Below are positions 10,985-19,067 of a DNA stretch of 64,000 nucleotides, one piece after another; position 1 is the stretch's first letter, and each line of letters starts with the position of its first letter. The notes under the pieces are model-generated. The model was not told the DNA's origin and did no database searches. It saw only the letters and a program-made list of their open reading frames with translations. Source of the DNA: Antricoccus suffuscus (GTDB taxonomy: Bacteria > Actinomycetota > Actinomycetes > Mycobacteriales > Antricoccaceae); assembly GCF_003003235.1 (NCBI RefSeq), contig NZ_PVUE01000021.1:29140-93139 (forward strand), written 5' to 3'. A program made the position numbers and the translations under genes.

Positions 10985-12514
10985 ATGTATCCCGGTAAAT
11001 GGGCGAAGACGCAGCCCGATCACCCGGCCGTCATCATGTCGGACACGGGCCAGACACTGACGTTCCGCGAGCTCAACGAACGCTCGATCCGGCTCTCACA
11101 CTGGTTCCACGAGCAGGGCCTTCGCCACGGCGACGTGGTGGCGCTGCTGTCGACGAACTCGGTCGAATACTTCGAGGTCTACTGGGCTGCCGTCCGTTCC
11201 GGTCTTTACCTGACGGCGATTAACTTCCACTTGCTGCCTGGCGAGGTCGGCTACATCTTGAACGACTGCCAAGCAACCGCTCTGGTCGCGTCCGCGGACT
11301 TGGCTGAGTTGGCGACCAGTGCACTCGCGCAGGCGCCCACTGTCTGCGCCAAGCTCGCCTACAAGGGCTCGATCGAAGGCTTCGAGGACTACGAACAGAC
11401 CCTCCAGGCGCAACCGACCGAGGAGCTCGCCGAGCACCGTTCCGGACGGACCATGCTCTACTCCTCGGGCACGACGGGGCGCCCCAAGGGCGTGCGGCTG
11501 GCGTTTTCCGGTCTCAATGTCGAGGACGACACCGACGGCGGCCTCGCGGTGATGGCCGAGATCTTCGGCTTCGACACGGACACCCGCTATCTGTCGCCCG
11601 CGCCGCTCTACCACGCCGCGCCGCTGCGCTACTCCGCACGGATCCAGGCGTACGGCGGCACGGTCATCTCGATGCCGAAGTTCGATGCCGAAGAGGCGCT
11701 GCGGCTGATCGAAAAATACAAGATCACCCATAGCCAATGGGTCCCGACGATGTTCGTGCGGATGCTCAAGTTGCCCGAGGAGGTACGCGCGAAGTACGAC
11801 GTTTCCAGTCTCAAGATTGCGATCCACGCGGCCGCGCCGTGTCCACGTGACGTCAAGGCCGCGATGATCGACTGGTGGGGTCCGGTCTTGTGGGAGTACT
11901 ACGCCGGATCAGAGTCCAACGGCAGCACGCTCATCAACTCCGAACAATGGCTGCAAAAACCCGGCTCTGTAGGCAAAGCAGCCGCTGGAGAGCTCCACGT
12001 CTGCGACCAGGACGGCAATGAGCTACCGACCGGTGAGGTGGGCAAGGTCTACTTCGAACAAGAAGTCGTCGAGTTCGAATACTTCAACGACCCCGAAAAG
12101 ACGGCCGCATCCCGCCACCCCGCCCACGACAACTGGTCGGCGATCGGCGACCTCGGCTATGTCGACGAAGACGGTTTCCTTTTCCTTGCAGAGCGGCAAA
12201 GTTTCGTCATCATCTCTGGCGGGGTCAACATCTACCCGCAGGAGATCGAGGACGCGCTCGTGCTGCATCCGAGCGTGTACGACGCCGCCATCATCGGCGT
12301 ACCCAACCCGGACTTCGGCGAAGAGGTTAAGGCCGTCATCCAGCTCGAGGCCGGCGTACCGCCCACGGACGAGACGCGGGAAGCGCTGATGGAACACCTG
12401 CGTGCGCATGTCGCGTCGTTCAAGCTGCCCCGCTCGATCGATTTCATCGATGACCTTCCCCGCACGCCCACTGGCAAGCTGCGCAAGCACGAAATCCGCA
12501 AGAGCTTCGTCTAA
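10985..12514 (+). CDS. Acyl-CoA synthetase (AMP-forming, FadD-like)
   Basis: A 509-residue adenylate-forming enzyme that activates a carboxylic acid to acyl-AMP and then acyl-CoA. Core motifs are LYSSGTTGRPKGVR (A3, phosphate loop), YYAGSESNG (A5), GDLGYVDEDGFLFLAER (A7/A8, hinge) and PRTPTGKLRK (A10 Lys). Acyl chain specificity cannot be read. AAGGAG precedes the ATG. Between it and the aldo/keto reductase is a small CCCCCT/AGGGGG hairpin (10956-10971). OsmC follows after 20 bp. Confidence 0.9.
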   Translation: MYPGKWAKTQPDHPAVIMSDTGQTLTFRELNERSIRLSHWFHEQGLRHGDVVALLSTNSVEYFEVYWAAVRSGLYLTAINFHLLPGEVGYILNDCQATALVASADLAELATSALAQAPTVCAKLAYKGSIEGFEDYEQTLQAQPTEELAEHRSGRTMLYSSGTTGRPKGVRLAFSGLNVEDDTDGGLAVMAEIFGFDTDTRYLSPAPLYHAAPLRYSARIQAYGGTVISMPKFDAEEALRLIEKYKITHSQWVPTMFVRMLKLPEEVRAKYDVSSLKIAIHAAAPCPRDVKAAMIDWWGPVLWEYYAGSESNGSTLINSEQWLQKPGSVGKAAAGELHVCDQDGNELPTGEVGKVYFEQEVVEFEYFNDPEKTAASRHPAHDNWSAIGDLGYVDEDGFLFLAERQSFVIISGGVNIYPQEIEDALVLHPSVYDAAIIGVPNPDFGEEVKAVIQLEAGVPPTDETREALMEHLRAHVASFKLPRSIDFIDDLPRTPTGKLRKHEIRKSFV

Positions 12515-12534
12515 ATACCTTGGAGGACCACGAT

Positions 12535-12966
12535 ATGGCCGATGACAACCACCGTTCCCTGAGCCTGAACCGCACCGACCTGGGGAAGTTCGAGGTGACG
12601 AACCCACGTGGCGGATCACTCGTTACCGGCAAGGGCGACGACGCAGACTTCACTCCCGGGGAACTGCTGATGGTCGCAATCGCATCCTGCACGGGGGTCG
12701 ATGTGGACATGCTCACCGCGCGGCGCGCGGAACCAGACCGCTTCAAGGTTCGTGTCGAGGCCGACAAGATGAAAGATGAGCAGGGTAACCACCTAGGCAA
12801 CATCACGCTCACCTTTGACATCGCGTTTCCGGAAGGCGAGAAGGGCGATCAGGCAAGAGAGGTTGTACCGGCGATGGTGCAGCGCTCACGTGAGCGGCTC
12901 TGCACCGTCGGCCGGACGGTGCAGATCGGTACGCCGATCACTGACCAGTTCGGCCCGGTCGAGTAG
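12535..12966 (+). CDS. OsmC/Ohr-family protein
   Basis: 143 residues with the OsmC fold. Both redox cysteines are in place: the first in MVAIASCTGVD, the second in RERLCTVGRTV. Family members reduce organic hydroperoxides or bind small thiols. The frame starts earlier (12520), but GGAGGA eight bases before ATG 12535 fixes the start. It sits 20 bp after the acyl-CoA synthetase and is convergent with the flavin reductase. Confidence 0.85.
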   Translation: MADDNHRSLSLNRTDLGKFEVTNPRGGSLVTGKGDDADFTPGELLMVAIASCTGVDVDMLTARRAEPDRFKVRVEADKMKDEQGNHLGNITLTFDIAFPEGEKGDQAREVVPAMVQRSRERLCTVGRTVQIGTPITDQFGPVE

Positions 12967-12976
12967 CGGAGTACAT

Positions 12977-13495
12977 CTACTGTACGGCGAGGTTGCTAAA
13001 CGTACTTCTAAAGAACACCAGCGGTTTTTTGTCAGTTTCGGCATCCAGGTGCAGCACGCGGCCAACGACGATGTCATGGTCGCCTCCATCGTGCACGGCA
13101 TCGATCATGCAGTCGATGTGCGCGAGCACTCCCTCGACCAGCGGCGCCCCGCTGGGGCCCGGCTCCCAGGAGACCCCGGCGAATTTGTCGCCGCCGGAGC
13201 GCGCGAACTGACTGCTCAAGTGCTGTTGTCCCTCAGACAGGATATTGGCCGCGAAATGTTTCGCGCGGCGGATCTTGGGCCAGCTTTTCGATGACTTCGC
13301 GGGGCAGAACATCACCAACGGTGGGTCGAGGGACAGCGACATAAATGACTGGGCCGTGAGGCCGACCGGCTCGCCGTCGAGCATCGCGGTCACCAGGACG
13401 ACGCCCGATGCGAAGTTGCCGAGCACGGACCTGAACGTGTCGCCGTCGACGCTCGCCTTGTCCAGCTGCGCGGCCTCGTCAGATGATTCCTTCAT
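12977..13495 (-). CDS. Flavin reductase family protein (HpaC/HsaB-like)
   Basis: A 172-residue flavin:NAD(P)H reductase-like protein. Family marks are TFRSVLGNFASGVVLVTA at the N-terminus, GLTAQSFMSLSLDPPLVMF for FMN binding, and the terminal Cys/His-containing ID-D-GDHDIVVGRV strand. Such proteins supply reduced flavin to a two-component monooxygenase; no oxygenase partner is adjacent. Its ATG overlaps the stop of the upstream ankyrin gene by four bases, so the two are coupled. Confidence 0.85.
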   Translation of the reverse strand: MKESSDEAAQLDKASVDGDTFRSVLGNFASGVVLVTAMLDGEPVGLTAQSFMSLSLDPPLVMFCPAKSSKSWPKIRRAKHFAANILSEGQQHLSSQFARSGGDKFAGVSWEPGPSGAPLVEGVLAHIDCMIDAVHDGGDHDIVVGRVLHLDAETDKKPLVFFRSTFSNLAVQ

Positions 13496-13881
13496 GATCC
13501 CTCCTGGCCATTCAGCAACGGGAGCGCCGCCGACTCGAACAACTGCGCCGTGTCCCGGGCGGTCGGCGTACCGGCGTCGGGATCGGCGCCCGCGGCCAGG
13601 AGAACCTCGGTGACGTCGACATAGCTTTTGAACACCGCACCGGCAAGCGGAGTCTGTCCGCGGTCGTTCACCCTCTCGACGTCGCCGCCGGCCTTGACAA
13701 GCCCGTCGACCAGGGCCGCATGACCGTGATACGCCGCCAGCATCAGCAGCGTGTTGCCCTGGGGATCGGTCAGATTCGGTGACAGCCCGGCGGCCACGTA
13801 GTCGAGCAGTTGGGCATCGCCGTCGCGAGCCAGGTCGAACATCCGATGCGCGAACTCGACGAGTTCTTTCGAGGGCTCCAT
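13492..13881 (-). CDS. Ankyrin-repeat protein
   Basis: About 129 residues made of ankyrin repeats. The units NTLLMLAAYHGHAALVDGL and QTPLAGAVFKSYVDVTEVLL follow the TPLxxAxxxGHxxVVxxLL pattern, with a cap helix MFDLARDGDAQLLDYVAAG before them. Ankyrin repeats bind proteins; the partner may be the coupled flavin reductase downstream (four-base overlap), which is a guess. ATG 13902 is also open; ATG 13881 fits the family N-terminus better. Confidence 0.82.
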   Translation of the reverse strand: MEPSKELVEFAHRMFDLARDGDAQLLDYVAAGLSPNLTDPQGNTLLMLAAYHGHAALVDGLVKAGGDVERVNDRGQTPLAGAVFKSYVDVTEVLLAAGADPDAGTPTARDTAQLFESAALPLLNGQEGS

Positions 13882-13982
13882 GCCCGCAACACTAGTCGCC
13901 ATGCCCGGCCAGATGCAGCGAGTAGAGGAGACCGCGGATGCTTCGACGTTGGCCCGTACGACGCGTGGAATGATTCGTCACC

Positions 13983-14660
13983 ATGAGCGCAAAACCACTC
14001 GAGGAGATCGTCGACGCGTCCTGGGTGCCGGTACTTCGCCCGGTTGAGGACCGGATCGCTGCTATGGGCGAGTTCTTGCGCGCTGAAGTGGCCGCGGGCC
14101 GTAGCTATCTACCTGCTGGTGACAACATCCTGCGCGCGTTCCGCCAGCCGATCGGCAACGTGCGGGTGCTGCTCGTCGGCCAGGACCCCTATCCCACGCC
14201 CGGACACGCTGTCGGCCTGTCCTTCTCGGTCGAGCCGCACGTGCGACCGATCCCAAGATCGCTGCAGAACATCTACAAGGAGTACGCCGCCGACCTGGGC
14301 TTCCCTGCGCCGGGCAACGGCGATCTGAGTCCGTGGGAACAACACGGCGTGTGTCTGCTCAACAGGTGCCTCACCGTCGCGCCGGGCGCGCCGGCCAGTC
14401 ACCGGGGCAAGGGCTGGGAGGCGGTGACCGATGCGGCGATCGATGGTCTGGTCGGCCGTGGCGGTCCGCTCGTCGCCCTCCTGTGGGGACGCGACGCGCA
14501 AAACCTGACGCCGCGGCTCGGCGATACACCGATTGTCGCCTCGGCGCACCCGAGCCCGATGTCAGCCGACCGCGGGTTCTTCGGCTCCAGGCCGTTCACC
14601 CGTATTAACGAACTGCTCACCGCGGCCGGCGCCGAACCGGTCGACTGGCGACTGGCATGA
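13983..14660 (+). CDS. ung: Uracil-DNA glycosylase
   Basis: A 225-residue family 1 UDG that removes uracil from DNA to start base excision repair. The water-activating loop is [14 protein letters not shown] (Asp68), with Pro where the E. coli enzyme has His. The minor-groove loop is [18 protein letters not shown] with the catalytic His. Uracil-binding residues lie in CLLNRCLTV. Its stop overlaps the start of the following PLP enzyme (ATGA). Confidence 0.95.
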   Translation: MSAKPLEEIVDASWVPVLRPVEDRIAAMGEFLRAEVAAGRSYLPAGDNILRAFRQPIGNVRVLLVGQDPYPTPGHAVGLSFSVEPHVRPIPRSLQNIYKEYAADLGFPAPGNGDLSPWEQHGVCLLNRCLTVAPGAPASHRGKGWEAVTDAAIDGLVGRGGPLVALLWGRDAQNLTPRLGDTPIVASAHPSPMSADRGFFGSRPFTRINELLTAAGAEPVDWRLA

Positions 14661-15793
14661 GCAACGACGAGGGGTACGCCGGCTGGTCATTTGACACCCG
14701 TGCGGTGGCTGTCGGCAGGCCCACCGGAGCCGGCGCGCCGCTTAACACGCCGCCGGTGTTTGCCTCCAGCTTCCGGGAAGGCGGCAATGACTACGCACGG
14801 TTTGGCACCCCGACCTGTGACGCGTTCGAGGCGGCGCTCGGCGCTCTCGAGGGTGGCGTGGCGGTCGGCTTTGCAACCGGGATGGCCGCCTGCGCCGCCG
14901 TGCTCGAAGACCTGCCATCGGGCGCGCGGGTCGTCGCCGCGGCAAACATCTACCACGGCGCGCGGACGCTGATGCGCGACATGGAGGAGCGCGGCCGGTT
15001 GGTCCTGGACACCGTCGACGCGACCGATCTGACCGCTGCCCGCGCTTCACTCGCCGGCGCCGCGATGCTATGGCTGGAGTCGCCGAGCAACCCGCTGCTG
15101 CAGGTGCTCGATCTAGAGGCGCTGTGCCGGCTAGGCAAAGAAGCGGGCGTACCGGTGGTCGTGGATAGCACCTTCGCCACCCCCGTGCTGCAAAATCCAC
15201 TCGCGCACGGCGCAGCGGCGGTCGTGCACTCGGCGACGAAGTACATCGGTGGGCATTCGGACCTCATGATGGGTGCGGTCGTCGTGCCGGATGAGGAGGC
15301 CGCCGAACCGGTACGCCGCCGACGTACGTTTCATGGCGCCATGCCCGGTGCGATGGAGGCGTTTCTGGCGCTGCGCGGGCTGCGCACCCTGCCGCTGCGA
15401 ATCAAGGCCGCTCAGCAGAACGCGATGGTCATCGCCGGACGGTTGGCCGAGCACCCGGCCGTCACGAGCGTGTTCTACCCAGGGCTGCCAGGCGATCCCG
15501 GACATGAACTAGCGTCCCGACAGATGCGCGGGTTCGGCGCCATGTTGTCCTTCTGCGTCGAGTCCGAAGACCGCGCGGACGAGGTACTCGCGCGTACCCG
15601 GCTGATCGTGATGGCGACCAGCCTCGGTGGCGTCGAGTCGACCGCGGAACGCCGTAACCGCTGGAACGAGGGGGCGCCGACCGGTTTGATCAGGCTGAGC
15701 GTCGGCATTGAAGCGGTCGAGGACATCTGGCGGGACCTCGGGACGGCGCTCGGCCAACCGCGGGGCCTGGGCGATCGCAGCGCACCGGAGTAA
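14657..15793 (+). CDS. Cystathionine gamma-lyase-type PLP enzyme
   Basis: A 378-residue Cys/Met-metabolism PLP enzyme. The Schiff-base Lys is in [14 protein letters not shown]; the phosphate-binding region includes [21 protein letters not shown] and a terminal [16 protein letters not shown] are family signatures. It most likely acts on cystathionine or a related sulfur amino acid (gamma-lyase or synthase; motif reading does not separate them). It is translationally coupled to ung, an unusual partner. A second family member, metY, is at 29122-30444. Confidence 0.87.
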   Translation: MSNDEGYAGWSFDTRAVAVGRPTGAGAPLNTPPVFASSFREGGNDYARFGTPTCDAFEAALGALEGGVAVGFATGMAACAAVLEDLPSGARVVAAANIYHGARTLMRDMEERGRLVLDTVDATDLTAARASLAGAAMLWLESPSNPLLQVLDLEALCRLGKEAGVPVVVDSTFATPVLQNPLAHGAAAVVHSATKYIGGHSDLMMGAVVVPDEEAAEPVRRRRTFHGAMPGAMEAFLALRGLRTLPLRIKAAQQNAMVIAGRLAEHPAVTSVFYPGLPGDPGHELASRQMRGFGAMLSFCVESEDRADEVLARTRLIVMATSLGGVESTAERRNRWNEGAPTGLIRLSVGIEAVEDIWRDLGTALGQPRGLGDRSAPE

Positions 15794-15811
15794 CGCCGCT
15801 AGTGTGACCAC

Positions 15812-16759
15812 GTGTCCAACGCGCGTAAGGGTCTACTGGCGGGAATCGCCGCCTACTCAGTTTGGGGACTCTTCGCTCTCTATTGGCGCTGGCTAGGCGA
15901 TATCGGCGCATTCGAGTTGATCGCCCATCGCATCGTGTGGTCGTTCGTGACGATTGGCATCATCATCCTCGCGCTGCGTCGGTGGGCAGAGGTCAAGGCG
16001 GCGCTGCGAAAGCCTAAAACCGCGCTCATCCTGACCGCCGCATCCCTGGCCATCGGCATCAACTGGACCATCTTCGTATGGGGCGTCAACGCCGGTCATA
16101 CGATCGAGGTGTCGCTTGGCACGTTTACGACGCCACTGGTCAGCGTGGCTTTTGGTGTCATCATCTTCAAGGAACGGCTCGGCGTACTGCAGTGGATCGC
16201 GCTCGGCCTGGCCACCATCGCCCTGGTCTATCTGGCATTTGACTACGGCCGGCCGCCGTGGCTGGCGCTCGGTATCGGTGTGACCTTCTCGTCGTACTCG
16301 TTGCTGAAGAAGATCACCCCCACCGCGCCGCTGCCTGGACTGCTGACCGAGACGATCGTGCTGTTGCCCGTGGCGCTCCTGGTCATCGCGTTTCTCGGCG
16401 TACGCGGGCAGACCGAGTTCGGCCACCACGGACTCGCCAATACGCTCCTGGTCCTGACCGTGGGTCTGGTTACCGTGCTGCCGCTCGTGCTGTTTGCGGT
16501 GTCGGCGCAGATTGTCCCGCTGAGCACGGTCGGGATCTTGCAGTACATCACCCCGACGCTGCAACTGATCACCGGAATCTTCATCTTTCGTGAGCCGATG
16601 CCGATGGCGCGGCTCATTGGGTTCGGCCTCGTCTGGGTTGCGCTGATCCTTTACACGTATGACGCGCTCCGAAAGATGAGTCGCTCGCGCCGTACTCGTG
16701 TGACTAGTGAGGCCAGTGTTACGGATGAGATGAGTGTGGGTGTGACCGAGCCGATTTAG
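15812..16759 (+). CDS. rarD: RarD-type EamA transporter
   Basis: A 315-residue inner membrane protein with about ten hydrophobic helices and two EamA halves. The N-terminus GIAAYSVWGLFALYWRWL and HRIVWSFV match the RarD subfamily, known first as a chloramphenicol-sensitivity protein and likely an exporter of small metabolites. The GTG start lies 18 bp after the preceding gene. The C-terminus is a Ser/Thr-rich basic tail. Substrate unknown. Confidence 0.88.
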   Translation: MSNARKGLLAGIAAYSVWGLFALYWRWLGDIGAFELIAHRIVWSFVTIGIIILALRRWAEVKAALRKPKTALILTAASLAIGINWTIFVWGVNAGHTIEVSLGTFTTPLVSVAFGVIIFKERLGVLQWIALGLATIALVYLAFDYGRPPWLALGIGVTFSSYSLLKKITPTAPLPGLLTETIVLLPVALLVIAFLGVRGQTEFGHHGLANTLLVLTVGLVTVLPLVLFAVSAQIVPLSTVGILQYITPTLQLITGIFIFREPMPMARLIGFGLVWVALILYTYDALRKMSRSRRTRVTSEASVTDEMSVGVTEPI

Positions 16760-16923
16760 CCTGTGAATCTTGGATTATTGGGCGTTTTTGACCCCGGGTA
16801 TCCGCAATCGACGCACAACCCCATGGCAGAATAACGGAGTCGAATGACAAAGATGTAGTTTGCCCGTTGGCGCGCATTAACGGCGCCCTGCGCGTCACCA
16901 ACAGCACGAGGTTCAGGAGTCTC

Positions 16924-17229
16924 ATGGAAAGCTCGCACGCCGCCGATGCCCATCTCAGTGATGACGCCGAGGTCGACGGACTGAGCCGCCGCGACCGGGA
17001 CATCCTCGCCTTCGAGCGCCAGTGGTGGAAGTACGCCGGCGCCAAGGAGCAGGCAATTAAAGACCTGTTCGACATGTCGGGGACCCGTTACTACCAGGTG
17101 CTTAACGCCCTTATCGACAACCAGGCGGCACTCGCGGCCGACCCCATGCTGGTCAAACGGCTGCGTCGGCAGCGCTCCAGTAGGCAGCGCGCACGCTCGG
17201 CCCGTCGACTGGGGATCGAACCACAGTAG
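16924..17229 (+). CDS. DUF3263 protein
   Basis: About 101 residues. The core LSRRDRDILAFERQWWKYAG followed by KEQAIKDLFDMSGTRYYQVL is the DUF3263 domain, a small actinobacterial helix-turn-helix-like domain of unknown role. The C-terminus is very basic (RRQRSSRQRARSARR), which suggests nucleic acid binding. ATG 16924 has CAGGAG upstream; the frame extends to 16867 without support. A LytR_C gene follows immediately, the same order as mycobacterial Rv0430-Rv0431. Confidence 0.85.
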   Translation: MESSHAADAHLSDDAEVDGLSRRDRDILAFERQWWKYAGAKEQAIKDLFDMSGTRYYQVLNALIDNQAALAADPMLVKRLRRQRSSRQRARSARRLGIEPQ

Positions 17230-17238
17230 GATTGCCGG

Positions 17239-17802
17239 ATGCTCTCGCCAGTACAAGTACGCCGTAGACGGATCATTGGTGCAGTTGCATCCCTAGTGGG
17301 CGTACTACTCGTCGTACTGGCGATCATGGGCATGACCGGTCAGCTCGGCGCAGGCGGGAAGACGACCGCGGCCAACCCCAATCTTGGCACCACGAGCGGG
17401 TCGCAAACCTCCGGAGCGTCCAACTCCGCCAGCCAGTCCGCCAGCTCCGACAGTGCCTCGCCGAGTAGCGGCGCGGCAGGCGATTCATCGGCGAACAAAC
17501 CCGACCTCAAGGCGCCGCTCACCGTGCTCAACGGCGGCGGCACGGCAGGCCTCGCCGGCCGCGCTCGCGACGCGTTCGCCGCGAAGGGCTGGGAAGTGTC
17601 CGAGGTCGGCAACTACACCGGCAAGAAACTGCCCGGTTCCACCATCTACTATCCGGCCGACAACCCGGACGCGAAACAGGCGGCCACGAACCTACAGTCG
17701 CAGTTCCCTAAGCTGACTGGCCTCGAGCAGTCGCCGGCCGACCTCAAGTTCAGTGGCGTCGTGGTCATCCTGACCGGCGACTGGGATCCCAAGAACGGCT
17801 GA
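17239..17802 (+). CDS. Membrane-anchored LytR C-terminal domain protein (VirR-like)
   Basis: 187 residues: a basic N-terminus, one transmembrane helix (about residues 12-33, IGAVASLVGVLLVVLAIMG), a Ser/Gly/Ala-rich linker (about 40-85) and a LytR_C domain beginning LTVLNGGGTAGLAGRA. The domain is therefore outside the membrane at the cell wall. In mycobacteria the equivalent protein next to a DUF3263 gene is Rv0431 (VirR), linked to envelope integrity. Equivalence rests on domain and gene order. Confidence 0.85.
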   Translation: MLSPVQVRRRRIIGAVASLVGVLLVVLAIMGMTGQLGAGGKTTAANPNLGTTSGSQTSGASNSASQSASSDSASPSSGAAGDSSANKPDLKAPLTVLNGGGTAGLAGRARDAFAAKGWEVSEVGNYTGKKLPGSTIYYPADNPDAKQAATNLQSQFPKLTGLEQSPADLKFSGVVVILTGDWDPKNG

Positions 17803-17864
17803 CCCGCGTCCGGGACTTCGTACCCTCACCGGGCGTCAATTCACCGACGGAGGACGATCACCTC

Positions 17865-18569
17865 GTGTGCGACGTACGACGCGCGACCAGCGCCGGCGGC
17901 GTACCGCTGACCGTGTGCGCACCGTCGCACGCTGTACGGCGGGGAGTCGTCGTACTGCATGAGATCTGGGGCGTCACGCCGAGCATCGGCGCCGTCACCA
18001 GACGCCTCGCCGGCGCCGGTTATGCCGTCGCCGCTCCACACCTCTATCACCGCCAGGACAGCCCGATCCCGGCGCGCGAAAGAGTCAACGATGCGTTGCG
18101 ATTGCGCCGTACCCTCACCGCGTCCGGAATCGACAGTGACGTCCGCGGCGCGATCGACTATCTCGCCGCAGCGGGCGCGACCAAGGTCGGCGTCCTCGGA
18201 TTCTCGATGGGCGGGACAATCGCGCTATGGGCGGCCGCGCATGCGCCGATCGATGCGGCAGTGAGCATGTACGGCGGAGGCATCGCGCGGACACGGTGGC
18301 GCGGCATCGATTCTGGAACTGCGCTCGCCGCTGACCTCCGAGTGCCGTGGCTGGGACTGTACGGCGATGGCGACTCGACGATTCCGGTCGCGCAAGTTGA
18401 GCGACTACGGACCGCGCTGAGTGAATCAAGCGTTGACGCTCAGGTCGTTCGCTATCCGGGCGTAGGGCATGGGTTCGTGCTCGATCCGCTCGCCACCGAC
18501 TGTGTTCCTGCCGAAGCTGAGGACGCGTGGCGTCGTACCGTCGAATTCTTCGGCAGCCACTTGGGCTGA
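17865..18569 (+). CDS. Dienelactone hydrolase family protein
   Basis: A 234-residue alpha/beta hydrolase of the dienelactone hydrolase type. Motifs are VVVLHEIWGVTPSI (oxyanion Glu region), GVLGFSMGGTIALW (nucleophile, Ser here where classical enzymes have Cys), YGDGDSTIPV (acid) and YPGVGHGFVLD (His). The Ser substitution means true dienelactone activity should not be assumed. Start is a GTG. It stands between the LytR_C gene and the convergent SRPBCC gene. Confidence 0.85.
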   Translation: MCDVRRATSAGGVPLTVCAPSHAVRRGVVVLHEIWGVTPSIGAVTRRLAGAGYAVAAPHLYHRQDSPIPARERVNDALRLRRTLTASGIDSDVRGAIDYLAAAGATKVGVLGFSMGGTIALWAAAHAPIDAAVSMYGGGIARTRWRGIDSGTALAADLRVPWLGLYGDGDSTIPVAQVERLRTALSESSVDAQVVRYPGVGHGFVLDPLATDCVPAEAEDAWRRTVEFFGSHLG

Positions 18570-18614
18570 CGCGAACTCGGCGTCGGTCCATACGAATTTC
18601 GCGGGCGGTGGGGG

Positions 18615-19067
18615 CTAGGAGCCGGTCGTGCTTCGCCGTTCGACGTTCGTCTTAATGTTGCCCAGGGAGATGGTCGCCTCCTCGTCGATGCGCTCGATCA
18701 TCTGCTCCGTCGGAGGTTTGGGCCGTGACGGGTTTTGGATCGTGCGGGTGTACGCCGTCCGTCCGTCGGTCTCGGCGAACGTGTATTCGGCAACGATCGG
18801 GCCGATGAAGTCGGTGTTGGTGCGTGCGACCCAGCGTCGAGGCCGGTCGCAGACCTCGACGACCCAGTCCAGCTGGACCTCGCCCTTACTCGTGTGCCAC
18901 TTCTCGTGAAATGTCTCGTCCGCGACGAGCGGTCGATCCTCACTGTCGATGTGGTGCGAGGCGGCGATCCACTCCGGCCACGACTGCGGGTTGCTGACAT
19001 AGTCGAAGACGGCGCCCGCGGGCGCATCGATCTCGATGCTGTGACTGCGTTCAAATGCCGAGGTCAC
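18615..19067 (-). CDS. SRPBCC (START-like) family protein
   Basis: 150 residues with the helix-grip fold of polyketide cyclase/dehydrase and lipid-transfer proteins: SIEIDAPAGAVFDYVSNPQSW at the start and a long C-terminal helix. The cavity binds a hydrophobic ligand, unidentified here. Its ATG overlaps the stop codon of the upstream Cdc48-like ATPase by four bases, so the two proteins are made together. Confidence 0.82.
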   Translation of the reverse strand: MTSAFERSHSIEIDAPAGAVFDYVSNPQSWPEWIAASHHIDSEDRPLVADETFHEKWHTSKGEVQLDWVVEVCDRPRRWVARTNTDFIGPIVAEYTFAETDGRTAYTRTIQNPSRPKPPTEQMIERIDEEATISLGNIKTNVERRSTTGS

